From contig JBNKEI010000026.1 in the NCBI GenBank assembly GCA_050288705.1, positions 1-8,390 on the forward strand: a stretch of DNA of 8,390 nt, written 5' to 3'. Below are positions 6,483-8,390 of this stretch, piece by piece (within the stretch, counting starts at the first letter, position 1; each line of letters starts with the position of its first letter). This DNA is from JBNKEI01 sp050288705 (GTDB lineage Bacteria > Myxococcota > Myxococcia > Myxococcales > UBA5297). The translations under genes were made by a program, and so were the position numbers. The notes beneath the pieces are model-generated. The model ran no database searches, was not told where the DNA came from, and saw only the letters and a list, made by a program, of their open reading frames with translations.

Positions 6483-8390
6483 ATGGACAACCTCAAAATC
6501 TTTGCTAAACGTTTTTCGAAATCGATTCAACGCAGATTCACTAATCGAACAGTTGCTTTTAAGGGTGTTACTGTTGCACCAGACCTCGCGCTTAAGCATG
6601 AGGAAAGCAACATTAAGGCCAAACAGCAGCGCGGAGCCGACCCAGAATCGACCAATGCGAGGCTGACTAGCGACCGAATGAGAGACTTGTTCGACTACGA
6701 GCACCACAAAAGAAAGTACTGTTTACCTACCGTAGCGCCAGGCGAAACACGCCTCGATAACGCTTTGCGAAACGGGCCAAATTCTCGCGCTAAAAAGAAG
6801 GCTAGAGACTTGCTCCAATACGAGCGCCGCAAAAGTAAACTCTATCCACCTACCGTTGCGCCAGACGAAACACGCCTCGATGACGCTTTGCGAAACGGGC
6901 TAAATTCTCGCGCCAGAAAAAAGGCAACGAAGTTACTGAGTGAGAAAAATTGCGGCAAAAGTATCGAGCAAGTTTGGAATGAATCCGTGACCAATCATCA
7001 AAAAGATATCCAACGCGCTATCCTTTTACTAAAAGCCGACCAGTCCCCTTGTTTTCGATTAGAGGAAAAGGCCGCAGTCACAGATCGAAGAATTGCAAAG
7101 CTCATGAAGGAAATTCCGTATTACTCGCCCAAACGTTCCGAGTTACATCAATTTAACGGTGCGGTTTGTTTTGATTCCTCGGAAGAAAATATAGTTTGTC
7201 GCCATCTTGCCACACATCAACAATTACAGCAGAAGCTGAATAATGACTTGAAATTCGATTACGCACAATTCGCAGATACGAATGCAATCAGAGCCAATGT
7301 TCCTTTCGAAATCGATAAAACAATTGAACATCTTCTTGTTCAAGCCACCGAAACCCATTTGTTTCATAACCGCGATTTCGGAAAACTACTTGTCAAGCAG
7401 TTCATGAAAATGAAAACCGAAAACGAAACCAACCGGTTAATTCTTTTAAGTTCGATTAACCATATGATGAACCTGACTTTAAAAATCAAAGAGAAAGACG
7501 GGAAGCCATATTATGTGGCGACATTATTTGATCCCAATATCACAACTAGCCACATCCGTGTCGCTTCCGATAACATGAGCACTTTTGAAGCTTTGGCATT
7601 AAAGAATTTCATTAAAAGCAAGTATCATTATAATTGGTATTACCAGGCTAAAGAAATCTCCTTGATATTTGTCCATCCTAAAAAAAAGACCACTTCTTTT
7701 TCAGCGCAAGCTGTTAATAACCGGACGCTGACAAGCAGCATCGAGGATAAGGACATCGATGCTACCGCGATCCACTTTATTCTCGCCAATGGTTTTGCAG
7801 GAGAGCTAAGACGATTGAAGAGGATAATAGAAAATCGTCCCAAAAGCGAAATTTTGAGATTATTATTTTCTAGAAATTATGCGGGATTTCCAGGGCTTTT
7901 CGTAGCTCTTCAGGACGGACATGCCAACACCATTAAGGCATTTAGTGAGCTGCTCAAGCTCGTGCCATGCAGAGAGCGTGCCGAGCTAGTTGCCGCAAAA
8001 TTTACCGATGGAACTCCCGGACTTCTCATGGCTCTTCTGCGTGGGCATGCCGAAGCCGTCAAGAATTTTAGTGAGCTGCTCAAGCTCGTGCCACTCAGAA
8101 AGCGAGCCGGGCTAGTTGCCGCAAAATCTACCGATGGAACTCCCGGACTTTTCGAGTCTCTGCTGAATGGCCACGCCGAGGCTGTCAAGGCGTTTGGCAA
8201 GTTGCTCATTCTCGTGCCTCCGGACGCTCGTGCCGAGCTGATTGCTGCAAAAAATGCGGAAGGATTTCCCGGACTTCTCATGGCTCTTCAGAATGGCCAC
8301 GCCGAAGCCGTCAAGGCATTTGGCGAATTGCTCATTCTCGTGCCTCCGGAAGCTCGTGCCGAGCTGATTGCTGCAAAACTGGAAGGACAT
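6483..8390 (+). CDS. ShET2/EspL-like type III effector cysteine protease with ankyrin-like repeats (3' end outside window)
   Basis: An open frame of 636 codons without a stop runs off the right edge. Residues about 190-455 resemble the ShET2/EspL/OspD effectors, cysteine proteases delivered into host cells by type III secretion; EspL cleaves RHIM-domain proteins of necroptosis and inflammation (family knowledge). Candidate catalytic residues are Cys239 ('IVCRHLA'), His327 ('SINHMMNLTLKIK') and Asp350 ('YYVATLFDPNITTSH'). Their spacing of 88 and 23 compares with 84 and 22 for EspL Cys47/His131/Asp153 as I recall them. Before this lies an unusual basic extension of about 190 residues with a 41-residue tandem repeat (67-148). 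After it come 42-residue ankyrin-like repeats from residue 465. No Sec signal or membrane segment is seen, as expected for type III substrates. The ATG at 6483 is the first plausible start after an in-frame TAA at 6420-6422, but it lacks a clear ribosome binding site; a TTG at 6474 is an alternative. Host substrate unknown. The family call is good; proteolytic activity is inferred. Confidence 0.8.
   Translation, partial: MDNLKIFAKRFSKSIQRRFTNRTVAFKGVTVAPDLALKHEESNIKAKQQRGADPESTNARLTSDRMRDLFDYEHHKRKYCLPTVAPGETRLDNALRNGPNSRAKKKARDLLQYERRKSKLYPPTVAPDETRLDDALRNGLNSRARKKATKLLSEKNCGKSIEQVWNESVTNHQKDIQRAILLLKADQSPCFRLEEKAAVTDRRIAKLMKEIPYYSPKRSELHQFNGAVCFDSSEENIVCRHLATHQQLQQKLNNDLKFDYAQFADTNAIRANVPFEIDKTIEHLLVQATETHLFHNRDFGKLLVKQFMKMKTENETNRLILLSSINHMMNLTLKIKEKDGKPYYVATLFDPNITTSHIRVASDNMSTFEALALKNFIKSKYHYNWYYQAKEISLIFVHPKKKTTSFSAQAVNNRTLTSSIEDKDIDATAIHFILANGFAGELRRLKRIIENRPKSEILRLLFSRNYAGFPGLFVALQDGHANTIKAFSELLKLVPCRERAELVAAKFTDGTPGLLMALLRGHAEAVKNFSELLKLVPLRKRAGLVAAKSTDGTPGLFESLLNGHAEAVKAFGKLLILVPPDARAELIAAKNAEGFPGLLMALQNGHAEAVKAFGELLILVPPEARAELIAAKLEGH
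6681..6926 (+). repeat. Two tandem 123-bp (41-residue) repeats in the effector N-terminus
   Basis: Units at 6681-6803 (residues 67-107) and 6804-6926 (108-148) share 'PTVAP', 'ETRLD', 'ALRNG' and 'NSRA-KKA' elements. Within each, the 65-base core (6726-6790 and 6849-6913) matches at 61 positions by hand alignment, which suggests recent duplication. A diverged third start follows ('TKLLSEKN', from 149), and an earlier 'VTVAPD' near residues 30-35 may be a degenerate unit. The repeats are rich in Arg/Lys and charged residues and probably helical. Function unknown: they could be part of the secretion/chaperone-binding region or a targeting segment. Confidence 0.8.
7875..8390 (+). repeat. Tandem 126-bp (42-residue) ankyrin-like repeat array, continuing past the edge
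   Basis: Four full units lie at 7875-8000, 8001-8126, 8127-8252 and 8253-8378, and a fifth begins at 8379. The consensus begins 'DGTPGLLMALQNGHAEAVKAF' with one residue varying per unit, then 'GELL-LVPPE-RAELIAAK'. The 'G-TP-L--A---GH-E-VK' spacing is that of an ankyrin helix-turn-helix, with a longer 'LVPPEARAELIAAK' third segment in place of the usual beta-hairpin, giving 42 instead of about 33 residues. Such arrays usually make protein contacts, here perhaps to select the host target (inference). All indels are absent and the frame is kept through every unit. Confidence 0.88.

Noticed and set aside
7910..8390. Overlapping minus-strand open frames opposite the repeat array, themselves repetitive
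   Set aside because: They are antisense reflections of the 126-base repeats in the plus-strand gene. The plus frame is open for 636 codons and has recognisable protease and ankyrin-like motifs; the antisense products have none.
7875..8390. Regular repeats that could suggest a CRISPR array
   Set aside because: The 126-base period, absence of unique spacers and preserved reading frame show that these are protein-coding repeats.

Overview
The window looks like a chromosomal segment of a moderate-GC Gram-negative bacterium. An MlaE/MlaF-type lipid transporter implies an outer membrane. The small two-CxxC protein at 2627-3103, with its C-terminal 'GD-HP-FG-G-V' domain, resembles proteins I associate with Myxococcota and related delta-proteobacterial lineages. 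That placement is from memory and is an inference. The type III effector-like gene at the right end suggests a host-associated lifestyle, again by inference.

Layout: from the left edge, reading leftward on the minus strand, the order is alr (alanine racemase, 1247-2461), mlaE (permease, 358-1182) and mlaF (ATPase, 1-349, cut by the edge). mlaE and mlaF are 8 bases apart and form a transcription unit. alr is 64 bases upstream of mlaE and may or may not be co-transcribed. A divergent intergenic region with a perfect 7-bp inverted repeat separates alr from the plus-strand zinc-ribbon-like gene (2627-3103). That gene converges on lon (3151-5649, minus strand), a complete ATP-dependent LonA protease with all catalytic residues in place.

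The stretch 5650-6482 is about 830 bases without a convincing gene. It holds the lon leader and two short open segments in different frames that may be the decayed remains of a gene.

The most interesting object is an open reading frame from 6483 to beyond the right edge (636 codons with no stop). It resembles the ShET2/EspL/OspD family of type III secreted cysteine proteases. Candidate triad residues Cys239, His327 and Asp350 have spacing (88 and 23) very close to that published for EspL (84 and 22, recalled from memory). It adds an N-terminal extension with 41-residue tandem repeats and a C-terminal array of 42-residue ankyrin-like repeats that runs off the window. No secretion system genes are visible here. 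mlaEF, alr and lon are housekeeping genes of envelope lipid transport, cell-wall precursor supply and protein quality control; the effector-like gene appears to be an accessory insertion beside them.
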